Source: Siphonodentalium dalli (Eukaryota; Mollusca; Scaphopoda; Gadilida; Siphonodentaliidae). Taken from it: DNA of 64,000 nt. The notes below the pieces were generated by a model. It saw only the letters and a list, made by a program, of their open reading frames with translations. It did not search any database and had not been told where the DNA came from. The translations under genes were made by a program, and so were the position numbers. The DNA lies in NCBI GenBank assembly GCA_032622095.1, contig CP136069.1:166896394-166960393 (forward strand), written 5' to 3'. Positions 1-12,215 of the stretch are shown here, piece after piece; position 1 is the stretch's first letter, and each line of letters begins with the position of its first letter.

Positions 1-1023
1 CCCAGACCCACAATAATGAACCGACACTGGCAACATTTGGCCCACCGCGTGCCGTCTCCAGTCCGTACGCATTTTCGTATCAGATGACATCCTATGTTCG
101 ATATCTTCGGAGGAGATGTGTTATCAAGCACATGGGCCCAAAATTGCAAAGTTTGAGGGCCCGCGATTCTTTTAGTTTTCGATGGATTTTCGAAATTCGT
201 CCAGTTTCTAGATCGGCTGATGTTGCAGATGTTATATTCCAAGTTTCATCTGATTCCGAGAAGAATTAAAAATTGGTACCACGGACCACCCCTCCCCAGA
301 CCCACAATAATGAACCGACACTGGCAAAATTTGGCCCACCGCGTGCCCTCTTCCGTCCGCACACGTTGGCGTATCAGCTGACATCCAAACTTCGACATCT
401 TCGGAGGAGATGTGTTATCAAGCACATGGGCCCAAATTGCAAACTTTGAGGGCCCGTAACTCTTGCATTTCTTCTCGGATTTCAAAAATCCTTTCCGGTA
501 TGAGTTTGTTTTCGTTCGGGAAATACATAAACTTAAATATATGAATGTCAATCAAAATTTTATTTTGCAAACAATTTGCCCCCCACCCCAGTGTCAAAAT
601 ATATGTCCGACCCTGTCAAAATTTCCTTCTCTGACTAAACTGACAACGGTCAACACGACTATGAAAACCACATGCAGTTATCTGGAATGATACAAGAGGA
701 CAACAGAGTACAATCAAATAGAGGTTTGCCAACTATGGGCGGTAACTCCTCAGGGAAAGCGCGGACACAAGTTCTGAAGCCCGTGGGCAGTAGGGCATAT
801 CGAGATGTGTATACAGTCCAATTTTCGATGCTCTGCTCCTTATAATTTCCGAGATAATAAAATGACATTTTTTCATATAAAGGGAGATAACTCCACGGGG
901 TAAATGCGGACAATATCCGTTATGAGCCAAAGGCATAGAACTCATTTACCCCAACATACTTACCAAACTTGAGTTTTCTAGTACTAATACATTCCGAGAT
1001 TTGGGCGTTGAAAAATACTGTAG

Positions 1024-1024
<1 letters not shown>

Positions 1025-1065
<41 letters not shown>
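1025..1065. repeat. AAT microsatellite in A unit
   Basis: A 41 nt AAT run is preceded by tactgtagt, so it starts with the same AGTATAATAA string that follows the terminal hairpins. The equivalent tract is 35 nt at 2779-2813 and 17 nt in every A unit of the right array (for example 56376-56392). The 24 nt difference accounts fully for the 1754 versus 1730 bp unit lengths. Confidence 0.9.
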
Positions 1066-1067
<2 letters not shown>

Positions 1068-1240
1068 AAAATAATCGAAAAAGGGCCATAACTCTGTTAA
1101 AAGATATTGGACCAACATCCGGATACCATTATTTTTAGTAGACCTTAGATGCCTTCATTCGCTAGAGATTTCGCGGTCCTCCTCCCATTAGTTTCTGAGT
1201 ATTTCCAATTAAACAGAAAACGGCCGCAGTAGAAAAACAA

Positions 1241-1271
1241 TATACTTCCTTGGTTACACCATGGAAGTATA
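1241..1271 (+). repeat. Terminal hairpin of A unit
   Basis: TATACTTCC and GGAAGTATA flank a centre that extends the pairing to a 14 bp stem with one mismatch and a TAC loop. It is followed by ATAATA and then by the next unit. Equivalent A hairpins lie at 2989-3019, 56568-56598, 58298-58328, 60028-60058, 61758-61788 and 63488-63518. B hairpins of the same sequence lie at 22699-22729, 24431-24461, 26163-26193, 27895-27925, 29628-29658 and 31361-31391. Confidence 0.85.
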
Positions 1272-2777
1272 ATAATAGGATCAATCATGAGTGGAAAGAA
1301 TCGCAGTTTATGGACGGAAAATATGAAGTATGGTGATTATATGTTGTCCTAATATGTGTAGGTTGATCTCAAGTGTTTGGACGTGACCCCACCCCTGCCT
1401 CGAAATTGGGTGACGGGATTGGGAAAACATCAACCCCTGGCACAAACTGCTAAGTTTGAGGCCCCGTAACTTCGTCAGTTTCCAACGGATTTTAAAGTTG
1501 TTTCCAGTTTTGTGATTTGCGGCTGACATAGATTGCATAGTATAAATTTCATCTGATTTGGATACGGATAACACTTTGATTATTGGAAAGCATATGGGCC
1601 CAAATTCAAACTTGTACGGCCAAAATCTCCGCCATTTTCCAACGTATTTACGATCTGTGTTCAGCTTCGAGATCGGCTGATGTTGCAGATATTATATTCC
1701 AAGTTTCATCTGATTCCGAGAAGAATTAAAATTCGGCACCACGGACCACCCCTCCCCAGACCCACAATAATGAACCGACACTGGCAACATTTGGCCCACC
1801 GCGTGCCGTCTCCAGTCCGTACGCATTTTCGTATCAGATGACATCCTATGTTCGATATCTTCGGAGGAGATGTGTTATCAAGCACATGGGCCCAAAATTG
1901 CAAAGTTTGAGGGCCCGCGATTCTTTTAGTTTTCGATGGATTTTCGAAATTCGTCCAGTTTCTAGATCGGCTGATGTTGCAGATGTTATATTCCAAGTTT
2001 CATCTGATTCCGAGAAGAATTAAAAATTGGTACCACGGACCACCCCTCCCCAGACCCACAATAATGAACCGACACTGGCAAAATTTGGCCCACCGCGTGC
2101 CCTCTTCCGTCCGCACACGTTGGCGTATCAGCTGACATCCAAACTTCGACATCTTCGGAGGAGATGTGTTATCAAGCACATGGGCCCAAATTGCAAACTT
2201 TGAGGGCCCGTAACTCTTGCATTTCTTCTCGGATTTCAAAAATCCTTTCCGGTATGAGTTTGTTTTCGTTCGGGAAATACATAAACTTAAATATATGAAT
2301 GTCAATCAAAATTTTATTTTGCAAACAATTTGCCCCCCACCCCAGTGTCAAAATATATGTCCGACCCTGTCAAAATTTCCTTCTCTGACTAAACTGACAA
2401 CGGTCAACACGACTATGAAAACCACATGCAGTTATCTGGAATGATACAAGAGGACAACAGAGTACAATCAAATAGAGGTTTGCCAACTATGGGCGGTAAC
2501 TCCTCAGGGAAAGCGCGGACACAAGTTCTGAAGCCCGTGGGCAGTAGGGCATATCGAGATGTGTATACAGTCCAATTTTCGATGCTCTGCTCCTTATAAT
2601 TTCCGAGATAATAAAATGACATTTTTTCATATAAAGGGAGATAACTCCACGGGGTAAATGCGGACAATATCCGTTATGAGCCAAAGGCATAGAACTCATT
2701 TACCCCAACATACTTACCAAACTTGAGTTTTCTAGTACTAATACATTCCGAGATTTGGGCGTTGAAAAATACTGTAG

Positions 2778-2815
<38 letters not shown>

Positions 2816-3025
2816 AAAATAATCGAAAAAGGGCCATAACTCTGTTAAAAGATATTGGACCAACATCCGGATACCATTATTTTTAGTAGACCTTAGATGC
2901 CTTCATTCGCTAGAGATTTCGCGGTCCTCCTCCCATTAGTTTCTGAGTATTTCCAATTAAACAGAAAACGGCCGCAGTAGAAAAACAATATACTTCCTTG
3001 GTTACACCATGGAAGTATAATAATA

Positions 3026-4410
3026 TTGGAAAAAAATAATAAATTGAATAACAATATACTTCCATATTAAAATATGGAAGTATAATAAGGGAATCGCGCG
3101 AAATTGATTGGTATGTCGATATTATGGTTTATTGACATTTCTGTGTTCAGTTGGAACGTTCTGGTGTGACCTCCACCCATGCCTCGAAATTTGGTGACGT
3201 GGATAGAAAAGTCGCCATATATCGGCCAATTTTCGAGATATCGAGCTAATTTTTGCGTCATTGTGTTCGTATGCGATGCCCCTTTATTATTTAGCAGGGT
3301 TCTGGTAAGGTATTGTGGCGATATTTTACTATGTAGGCCAATATGTATGTTGTTCAGTACATACTTTTCGAATATCTCTGGCCTCTATCGACATAATACG
3401 GCAAGTAGGTAATCATTTAGAAGTACTAGAAATTTCCCATCGGATGACACCAAAAACGTGACGATTGGTTGAAGGAATTTAAATCCACAGTGCATCTTCT
3501 GTAAACTTGATAAGAATGAAGTGGCCACACTTTCTACATTTGTCAACCGATTCACAAAATTCACTCATAATGGCCCTCAGTACATATTATAGATACTTCA
3601 CAACAATTTTGGTTCAAATCGGAGACAATAAAAAAATGACAAATTTTGACCCCTTCCCTAGTGCGGACAAATTTCATTGGATCTTGGTCAAAATTTCACC
3701 ATTTCATCTTCTCTCTATGGACAACACACTCACATAAACCAAATCCAGTTTATATGCGTCGTCTAGGAGGAGATAGAGTCATAAGCACTTTCTCCTCAAT
3801 TGATGTATGAATACAATTTTCGATGGTCTGTAACTTGGACATTTCTCAACCGATTTACAAAATTCTTTCAGGAGGATCATTAGTACGTCCTATAGATACA
3901 CGACAGTAAAAATAGTTGAAATCATCGCAAAAAAATTTTGCGAAAATTTTGCCCCCACCTAAACCCCAAAAATATAAGTTCGTCCCTGTTCAAAACTTGT
4001 TTTCGTATCAAGTTGCTAATGATTAACTGCATAGAAGCTCTCAAATTTGGATATCCTGCATGCCATAGCCAGACACAGGATATGAAATAAATCGAGTTTG
4101 GCTAACCATGGGCGACAACTCTGTGGCGAAAGCGCGGACATAAATTGTAATGCATTCACCCAATAGGGCATACTGAGTTGTACATATGGTCCAAATTTGG
4201 AGTCTCTGCTGCTCATATTTTTCGAGATACAGCAAACCCATTTGTTCACAAAAGGGGAGATAACTCTGAAAATCAAGCGCGGACAATATCCTATATAGTC
4301 TATTGACCTAGAATTATTATAGGTCTATATACGTACGAAATTCCAGATCTCTATATATTGTACTTCCAGAGATATAAGAGTTACAAAATTGCTAAGAATA
4401 ATAATAATAA
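3026..4410 (+). repeat. D unit, copy 1 (single)
   Basis: A 1.39 kb unit nearly identical to those at 17873, 31397, 50517 and 51893. It begins with the linker attggaaaaaaataat, followed by a perfect hairpin at 3055-3084 (14 bp stem TATACTTCCATATT, 2 nt loop), then gggaatcgcgcg. Its first part is homologous to C. It ends in an AAT tract (4397-4410) directly before CTAG at 4411-4414. Private differences from the other copies include gaaatttccc near 3431 and a one-base shift in an A/T run near 3940. Reading frames of 64-86 codons on both strands are identical between copies because the DNA is; no protein family is recognisable. Confidence 0.93.
3055..3084 (+). repeat. Terminal hairpin of D/C units
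   Basis: A perfect 14 bp stem with a 2 nt loop, followed by ATAAGGG. Other D copies are 17904-17933 (loop CA), 31427-31456, 50530-50559 and 51923-51952. C units carry the same hairpin with one stem mismatch (TATACATCC) at 12850-12879, 14097-14126, 15344-15373, 16591-16620 and 17838-17867. Confidence 0.85.
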
Positions 4411-6929
4411 CTAGAATGAAACTGTAATTGCACAGCAATTTCGATACTTCCATGTTGCCAATGACGGGAACTTGTGTCGTCCATTAACGAGTTAGTTGTC
4501 AGCAGACACATGCGAGTATTGTGATACTATATACCATAGTACTAGTCACCAACCACAGTATTTTATCCACCAAATTTCATCAAATTCTGCACCCACTCGC
4601 CAGTTCTCCCAAACCGGAAGTCAAATCAGTACCCTATATATATCAACATACAGCGCAGAGTCTGATGCACAAAAACTGCGAATGCTCAATGGCTATCCAG
4701 GTACAAAATTTCAAATCAATTGGCTGAGCCGTTTTGACGATATGAGAAATGTAACCCGATTTGCAAGTTATTATGGTGGCACGAAACCTTCCCCAAAACC
4801 AGGTATTTAAGCAGCCATAACTCCAGAAGTTTTAGCCCAATTAAAAAAATTCGAGTGGGATAGTGATCATCGGCAACTAGAGATTATATCCACTAAATTT
4901 CATTATAATCTGCGCCAAAATAGTTTTGAGATACATACACACACGCCCGTTCCCCAGAACCGGAAGTGAAATCCGTTAACTATATATATCTTTATACATC
5001 GCACAGTTGGATGCACATAACGCAAAAAGTCCCAACTCAATATCTCAAGCCGTTCTGGATTTCGTATAAAGAGAGTTCTTTTATTATTCGACCCAGGGTC
5101 AACTTTTAAACCGGAAGGGCGACCCCTATTATTTTTCGGTGGTGTGTAACACGTGTGCATGCGCAAATAATGAAAAAAGTCCCAACCAGATATCTCAAGC
5201 CGTTTAGGAGGAGATACGTTAAAAACAATAAAACATATAAAGAGCGTTGTTCCAAAGGTCAAGGTCAGACGAAATTCCTTATTAATGCATCGACTGCGTA
5301 TGCTCAATGGCTATGCAAGCACAAAATTTCAAATCAATTGGCCAAGCCCTTTCGACGGTATAAGAAATCAAACATCAATTTTGCAATTTTGCAAGTCATT
5401 CTAGGGGTCCGAAAACCCCATAAAAATCAGGTCTCTAAGCAGCAATAACTCGAGAAGTTTAAGTCCGATTTTTAAAATCGGAGCGGAGTAGTGGTCAGCA
5501 ACAACTAAAGATTATGTCCACCAAATTTCATCCAAATCTGCGCCAAAATAGTTTTGAGATACATACCCACACGCCCGTTCTCCCGAACCGGAAGTGAAAT
5601 CCGTTAACTAAATATATCTTTCGAGAGCGCAGAGTTTGCTGCACATCATGCAAAAAGTCCCAACTCAATATCTCAAGCCGTTCTGGATTCCCTGTAAAGA
5701 GCGTTATTTTATCCTTCGACAAGTAGCGAACTTTTAAACCGGAAGTGCGAACCATATCATTTTTCGGCGGTTCATGACACACGTACACGTGCAAATTAAG
5801 CAAAAATTCCGAACCCCATATCTCAAGCCGTTTAGGAGGAGATCTCTTCACAACAATAAAACTGATAAAGAGCGTTGTGCCCAAAGGTCAAGGTCAGACG
5901 AAGTTCCCTATTAGTTCATCGACTGCCAATGCGCAATGGCTAAGAAGATTCCGAATTTCAAATCAATCGGCCAAGCCGTTTCGGCGGTATAAGAAATCAA
6001 ACCTCGATTTTGCAAGTCATTTTAGTGGCGCGAAGACCCCCCAAAAATCAACAAAATGTCGATAACTCTGAAGGTCAAGGTCGGAAATAAATCAGGTTTT
6101 TAAACAGCCATAACTAACGAAGTTTATGTCCGATTTTAAAAATTCGAGTTGCATAGCAATCAGTGGCATCTACTGATGACGTCTACCAAATGTCATCAAA
6201 ATATTCGCTAAAATAGTTTTGAGATACATACCCACACGCCCGCTCTCCCGAACCGGAAGTGATATCCGTTAACTATATATATCGTTCGATAGCGCAGAGT
6301 TTGCTGCACATAATGCAAAAAGTCCCAACTCAATATCTCAAGCCGTTCTGGATTCCCTATAAAGAGCGTTCTTTTAACCTTCGACCAGTAGCGAACTTTT
6401 AAACCGGAAGTGCGAACCCTATAATTTTTCAGTATTTTAGAACACACATACAGACGCAAATAATGAAAAAAGTCCGAAATCGATATCTCAAGCCGTTTCG
6501 GAGGAGATATGTGCACAACAATAAAACAGATAGAGAGCGTTGTTTCCAAAGTTCAAGGTCACACGAAATTCCCTATTTGTATATCGACTTCGTATACTCA
6601 ATGGCTATGCAGGTACCACATTTCAAATCAATCGGTCAAGGCATTTCGACGATATAAGAATTCAAACATCGATTTCGCAAGTTACTTTTGTGTCGCGAAA
6701 AACACCCAAAAATCAACAAAATGGCGATAACTCCGAAGGTCAAGGTCGGACCAAATTCTCAATAGGCTATTTTCACAGATCTTCCAAGGTTTTGTACTGA
6801 AGAAAAAAACAGCATGTGAATCGGTCCAGCCGTTCCGGAGATCTAAGCACGTTATGGAATAATAATAATAACAAAAGCCAGAAGAATTACAATATACTTC
6901 CATGTTTCACATGGAAGTATAATAACTAG
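4411..6929 (+). repeat. Module F: degenerate 630-665 bp tandem repeats
   Basis: The segment lies between CTAG at 4411-4414 and CTAG at 6926-6929. The string gagatacatac recurs at about 4928, 5556 and 6221, giving periods of 628 and 665 bp; a more diverged partial copy lies near 4560-4760. Each repeat has two halves with similar phrases (ctcaagccgtt, ggaggagata, aaccggaagt), suggesting an older unit near 315 bp. The last part has a short AAT tract and then the hairpin at 6893-6921, TATAATAA and CTAG. Frames of 60-134 codons occur on both strands; copies differ by frame-breaking changes, so I do not call genes. Confidence 0.8.
6893..6921 (+). repeat. Terminal hairpin of module F with CTAG end
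   Basis: A 13 bp perfect stem (TATACTTCCATGT) with loop TTC, then ATAA and CTAG at 6926-6929. A hairpin a few bases before CTRR is the classical 3' end of Helitrons, and this is the best example in the window. The base after CTAG is A, whereas Helitrons usually insert between A and T, so the assignment is uncertain. Confidence 0.55.
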
Positions 6930-6936
6930 AAATTTT

Positions 6937-6956
6937 AAACTTCCAATTGGAAGTTT
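6937..6956. repeat. Perfect 20 bp palindrome beside the F terminus
   Basis: AAACTTCCAATTGGAAGTTT is a perfect palindrome beginning 8 bp after the CTAG. It shares the CTTCC/GGAAG core of the element hairpins and is followed by gatacttccatat, a further half-hairpin. It may be a decayed older terminus. Confidence 0.6.
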
Positions 6957-9458
6957 GATACTTCCATATAATTGTCATATATTTTCCAATCCAAACCCCT
7001 TCTCAATCATTACCTTTCCCATAACCCAAACCTTAACCATAACCATACCTATCGGCATCCCATACTGTATCTTAAGGCGAAATGTTTTCATAAGCATAAC
7101 CGTGCTCTAGTCGTAACCATAACCGCATCTACTATTCTAACTATGTATATAACAATAGTCAACCCTTACCCAACCTTTAGCCCTGACTATACTATTCACA
7201 TCCCTGACATAATCCATAACACTAACAATAAAACTAACCCAAACACAAACCCTAATTATTTCTCTAACGGTTACCTGGATCAAGTTACACATGTGTCGAT
7301 TTGTACTGAGATAAACCACACATATTCCATGAGACACCTCTGGGAAGCTACCAATTTCTCCATCCATTTATTCGAAGCTAAAGATAAACGATCTTTATTG
7401 CTAATGATTAGTGCTGCTTAAGTCATCTGAGATCCACGGCACCTGCCCCATGGCAATATCATGGTCTAGTTACCCATCTGTAGCAATTTCCCCACAATCT
7501 TCCAAGCTGATAATAAACGCTATTTGATGTGTATCTTTGTTGATATCATTTATTTGTCCCACCTCAAGTCATATGATGGCAAAGCACCTAACGGATAGCA
7601 TTTCCCTGGACAATTTAAACATGTGCACTAATTTTCAGCTCCGTGGGTCCGATCATAATAGGTATGTAATTAATTATATATTAAATTATTCATGAATGCC
7701 AATTTAAACCATTTGACGTCAGTTGTACCTATCCGATGACACTCCATTTGAGAATTTACCATGTGTACCAATTTTCTTTTGCCATGATCCAACCGGTTGG
7801 TCGCCAATAGCCCGGCAGACAGACAAACAAACGAACACACACACAATTGGGTTTTATTAGTATAAATACATAAATGTGTACAATATATATATATATTTAA
7901 TTGGCAACGGGAATAAAGAACACGTGCGAGTTCTGTATACACGCATGTGTTTCTGTCTTGTACCTATATTTCAAATAAAAGACATGAGATGTTAAAAATT
8001 ACATCTGCAATTGGATGGTATTTTCTCGTGAAAGATACAGAGAGTTATAGTCTGTCCAATACAGAAGTGCGAAATTTTAAATCAATGCCGATCTGTAATT
8101 TGCCCGTGTCGGTTTATCAATTTGTCGGGTCAGTTATTTCAACGGCCAGTGGAAACACACCTCCTGGTGACAATCATTATTTAAAGCTAAGTGAGTAAAG
8201 GTCGATCCACACCTGGCGCGAGGGCGCGATTATAACGGCCGTGACTGACAACATGTATGCACTTTGTGTATGTATACACCTAGTTTATGAACTGAAGCGA
8301 TCACAAACATGCCTGATATATAAAACCTGATGCACGATATAGTTCTCTACTTATAATATTAATAGTTGTACTCGATCATGATGGAGACAGAGTATAATAA
8401 AAGCCAAGCACCCGTCTGGTGGTAATATTATTACTTGATTATGACGGTGATAGTATATATAATAAACGTCCGTGCAACATTCTATACTCGTTCGCAAAAA
8501 AAACTTAGAAAATCGCACTAAAGTTGCACGTAAGTACTACTACCCTGCACATCCTCTCTTCGGTTTAGTTTTATCTGAATTGGCGAATTTGACCCCCCCC
8601 CTCTCTAAGTTTCTGCGGAATTTTCATAAAGTCTGAACCCTCCCGAAGCGAGCTCTTCGTTGGGCAGGTTGCTTTGTGGTCAATCTTGGTGGGCAATCCG
8701 ATAGTATACCGACGTACATGTCCCTGCATTAAAGATGGATTATCTCTTTAAATAACAAATTTGAAATAGTTGCATGGGTCTAGAATAATAACTATGATTT
8801 GAATAACCCTGCCCGGAAAGGCTTCTATCAATTACTATCTATTTTATTTCGAATATTTTATAATGAAATGAGATGATTAATTGGGACAATTTATTTGTCT
8901 ATTTTTAGAACAGACAATTCAAGCGATATCATATAAAGATAGGTAGCATTAGGTTGTTTTTATAGCTACGTACCGAACATCAAATATCCCAGATTGATTG
9001 ATTGTATTGTTTTATTCCATAGTTATAAGCGATAAAGAGTATAATTAACGTGTATTTGTGATAAAATTACACAATAACATTTCTGGTATATGTTAACAGT
9101 AACCACTATTGTTCATTAACTAAACAACCACACCTTTTTTTAGCAGAAAATATTCGCAATCAAATCAATATTAATCGAAAGAAGCATTTCTGGACAGGAG
9201 TCTTCGATTCATTTCTAATATTTTATACCCCGGTAACTATATAATACATGTTTACAAAGAGATAATCCACCTATAACTTCCCTCCTTCATTCGCCCGTTT
9301 TGATTTGGCAGGAAAAATATCGGATATTTTTGTCCCAGCAATACATTGGTAACAGCTGGGACAAAACACTTTCAAGTGGAACATTTCGGTCCGAATCACT
9401 CTTCTCATCTGGAAAATGCAATAAATATTTGGCTCCTCTATTCGCCATGTTCCTCAAT

Positions 9459-9461
<3 letters not shown>
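6957..9461. other. Lower-copy non-coding DNA
   Basis: No gene is supported. From 6990 to 7270 the sequence is CA-rich with phrases such as aaccttaaccataacc and aaccctaatt, resembling heavily degenerated telomere-type or simple repeat. A 149-codon frame crosses this stretch only because C/A/T-rich DNA lacks stops; it has no recognisable domain. The stretch 7780-7865 (gacagacaaacaaacgaac, then ttttattagtata) resembles tails of invertebrate interspersed repeats. Parts of 8560-8740 and 9280-9330 are diverged relatives of module G sequence at 19860-20050 (gcaggttgc, agtataccg, cgcccgtttt). Confidence 0.5.
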
Positions 9462-9507
<46 letters not shown>

Positions 9508-9511
9508 GGGG
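9462..9511. repeat. GA microsatellite
   Basis: About 24 GA dinucleotides with one interruption, ending in a run of seven G. It creates spurious Arg-Glu and Ser-Leu runs in translated frames. Confidence 0.97.
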
Positions 9512-9956
9512 TCATTAATTTGTTCAATATTTTTCAACGGTAACTCGGTCAATTTTAAACCAATTACAAAATGTTCACGGCATCGATATCGGGATGTCAG
9601 GTAGAACATGCATTCCATTAAAGTTTGGTCGCAATTGGAGAGAATTTGAACATTGAACACCCCTCCCCGTCAATATTATGACAACAGCCACTTTTTTTAT
9701 AAATGAAGATAATTTGTCCCGTTCCGCTACCTCAAAGCATTCCGGTGATACTCTACAATAAATTGTCGACACATGTGAGAGGTCGGTTTAAGGGCCATAA
9801 CTACATAAAGCAAGCAATGACAAATTCAAGATGGCTTAACATAATGAATCCAATGCATAACTGTGTATAGTATACCGACTTATTCAACACTGAGAATATG
9901 GGGAAAATGCCAGCCCTTGAGGTGATTGGTGGCTTGGAGAGTACATTGGTCCACTG

Positions 9957-10220
9957 TATATCCCTTTATTTATCCAATAGATCACAGGGCCATGTAACGC
10001 GCTCAGTTTCCCATCCCCCCTTTGCGCTGCCCATATACACCGCTGCTGTATACGCGCCTGCTTCACGTTAATGGTAGTATAATAAGGTCCTTATTATACT
10101 ACCATTAACGCGTCGGCGAGTATGTGGGCGGGTATATAGAAGCGGCGTATATGGGCAGAGTAAAGGGGCGGGAACGCGTTACAGGCCCCTGTGCAATAGG
10201 TATATACAAAATACTACATA
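9957..10220. repeat. Fold-back inverted repeat with perfect 22 bp core
   Basis: The core is a perfect inverted repeat at 10066-10110 with 22 bp arms around one base (10088). Beyond it the arms pair imperfectly for about 110 bp more: gtatatgggca at 10147-10157 mirrors tgcccatatac near 10028-10038, and cgcgttaca near 10176 mirrors tgtaacgcg near 9992. The core contains AGTATAATAAGG, the string that follows the hairpins of C and D units, present head to head. Short frames on the two sides are mirror translations of the same palindrome. Confidence 0.85.
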
Positions 10221-11281
10221 TATTCCTTACATCGCAACATGGCGACCACGTTGCTCAGCTTGTTAATGTTATGGCGAACTGGGTCACATATGTCATCCAA
10301 CAAATTACGCGTCTTGTTCTGACTGTAGTTTAGAGAGCGCCCTGCTGTATCCTTCTGCATAACGGGACAGTCCATTAATTCCTCACATCTCTATGAAATC
10401 ATTACATTCACCAGAATGTGATAAAAGCGAATATTTGGATAAATGAAGTTCTACTATACCCAAACTCTCGCATTGTAGAAATATCACGGACATGTCACTT
10501 ACGAATCAGTTAACTAATACTAAAGTTATCAATCATCTCCGACGGACGCACGGACAGACATGTTGATTACTATATTCCTCCCAAATCTATCGGGGACAAT
10601 TAGATATATATATTGATGAACGGACGGACGGACGGACGAACAAGCTGATTCATGTAGGCATATACAATTCCCACCCCACCCACAACTGATTGCAGGGGTA
10701 TAATAAGGTAATAATTATAATATAAATGGTACCTGAACACTCCACATTAATGCACGTATAATCGGAAGATTAATGAGAATGTTTTAATGTCGTTTTCTTT
10801 AGCACTGCTCATTTGCAGAATTCCAACATGGAAACACGACTCCAATTTGACGATTTCCCTATGTTGGATGTTACTAACTCCGAAAATATCCGTCCCATTC
10901 TCACAAGACTTGTACCACATGGGCAGATAAGTGGTTCAAACAAGCACATAACATGTATCGCGATCAATGAACGTTGAATCCGAAGAATAAAATGAATTTC
11001 ACGGTATATTCAACAGTCACGATAAACAACAACACACAAAGCAATTCACATGGGGTATGAACGTAACCGAACAGAAAAGAGCGTTCTCTGTAAGTGCATT
11101 CCCTATATGGTAGGAATAATGAGCGTTTGTTTCACGTTTGCTTGTTGACAAGACTTATATCACGGCGCACGAACCTACCAGTGGTGTTTTATTATGTGAA
11201 AGTATAAAGGGAGTCATTTCTAGTTTGGCAGACATATACTAACGGAAAGAATTGAATGTCCATTTGCAATATCCTACGGTG
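10221..11281. other. Lower-copy non-coding DNA
   Basis: No gene is recognisable. It holds GGAC-type simple repeats at 10542-10560 and 10619-10640 and another isolated GTATAATAAGG near 10697. The right boundary is where homology with the other E modules begins. Confidence 0.5.
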
Positions 11282-12200
11282 TATAACAATATACAAATTG
11301 TTATTACGAAAATGATGATGTTTGCATTTTTCTATGTGTTTATCGTTGTTATCGCAAATGAAATAATTGGATATACGTCGTCTTTACGTTTGTATAAGAT
11401 TACATAGTATAACTAAGCCTTGTTTGATCCCATTAATGTAATTTTTGTATTTTGTTTGGTTGTATATGAGATGCAGTGCGTTGAAGATGCGAAAGAAAAT
11501 ACAAAAGTGAAATGCACGCCCGCAGATAGTTCATGACACACTATACACGATAAAATGATAATTTAGCACACACCATGGGCTACAAAATTTACGAATCGGT
11601 GGGTTTATATTCAAATCCAAGTTATTTGGTTTATAACAGCTCCGATATGTACTCATACCAATATACCACTTTGGAAATGATTGTTGGAATTCGATGGGAG
11701 TTCTATCGGTTCCCACGTAGAGGAATGAGTCTAGCCCGCGAGACGGGTGTGTTCGAATCGGAGCTAGGTTCCATCCGCGGGAGGATGGGGTAGCCGGAGG
11801 AAGGAGAGAGGGGAGTGACAAATTTATATAGTATATATAGAAAATATATATTATATATATAAGCGGAAATTTTGTGAAGAGCTCTTTTCACTTGACTGAG
11901 AAAAAAATAATTTTCTAAGTCCAAAAGTTTAGGTTGAAATAATGAAGCCTTTTTCAAAAAGTGAAAACAAAATGAACGACTTTTTGGAACAGGTTGATTT
12001 GGACCCATTTGGCCTCTGGTTTCCCCAAAAGTCGACTCCGTTTCGTGTGTAGCAAAACGAGAAATATATGAATCGGTATTTGAATAAGACGGGATGAAGG
12101 TACAGCCGCGTCTTTGACACGGCTAGTTTGTTGAATAACACGTGAGCATGTACAACATTCGTTCATAGTTCGTGTATTATACTTTGAATAGACAATTTCT
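11282..12200 (+). repeat. Module E, copy 1 (most diverged)
   Basis: Homologous to 20939-21828 and 54959-55740. Homology starts at ataacaatatacaaattg and ends near 12195, after which a partial C unit begins. The middle holds an AT-rich stretch (11820-11865) and a candidate box B-like string gtgttcgaatc near 11750. A 96-codon minus-strand frame at 11531-11821 is present in all three copies, but alignment with the 21191-21484 copy shows about 18 amino-acid changes in 97 positions plus an inserted codon, which does not look like protein-level constraint. E always stands immediately before a tandem array. Confidence 0.85.
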
Positions 12201-12215
12201 TAGTTAACAGTTTGT

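Larger units (their letters stand above)
1..3025 (+). repeat. Tandem array A (left), 1754 bp unit, about 1.7 copies
   Basis: The sequence at 1-1270 recurs at 1755-3018, differing mainly in an AAT tract (41 nt at 1025-1065, 35 nt at 2779-2813). Each unit contains 294 bp sub-repeats (the segment from position 1 returns at 295), a second block beginning near the AAT tract with gggccataactctg, and a terminal hairpin. The window opens inside a unit, so the array extends to the left. The last hairpin (2989-3019) is followed directly by the D-unit linker, so A joins D without unique DNA. Reading frames of 60-101 codons occur in several overlapping frames and repeat only because the DNA repeats; I do not regard any as genes. 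The same family returns at 55741-64000 with a handful of fixed substitutions. Confidence 0.95.

Noticed and set aside
3026-4410. Protein-coding genes in repeat units (frames of 60-119 codons in A, B, C, D)
   Set aside because: Frames overlap on both strands, lack family similarity, and are repeated only because the DNA is.
6990-7270. Telomere repeat array
   Set aside because: Strings like aaccataacc and aaccctaa occur but with no regular period; at most a degenerate relic.
6972-7421. 149-codon plus-strand frame
   Set aside because: It lies in CA-rich, low-complexity DNA rich in Asn/Thr/His codons without domain or splice support; absence of stops is explained by composition.
11531-11821. 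96-97 codon minus-strand frame conserved in three E modules
   Set aside because: Between copies 1 and 2 there are about 18 amino-acid changes in 97 plus a codon indel, and nearly all nucleotide changes alter the protein. Copies 2 and 3 are alike only because the whole block was duplicated recently. No domain is recognisable.
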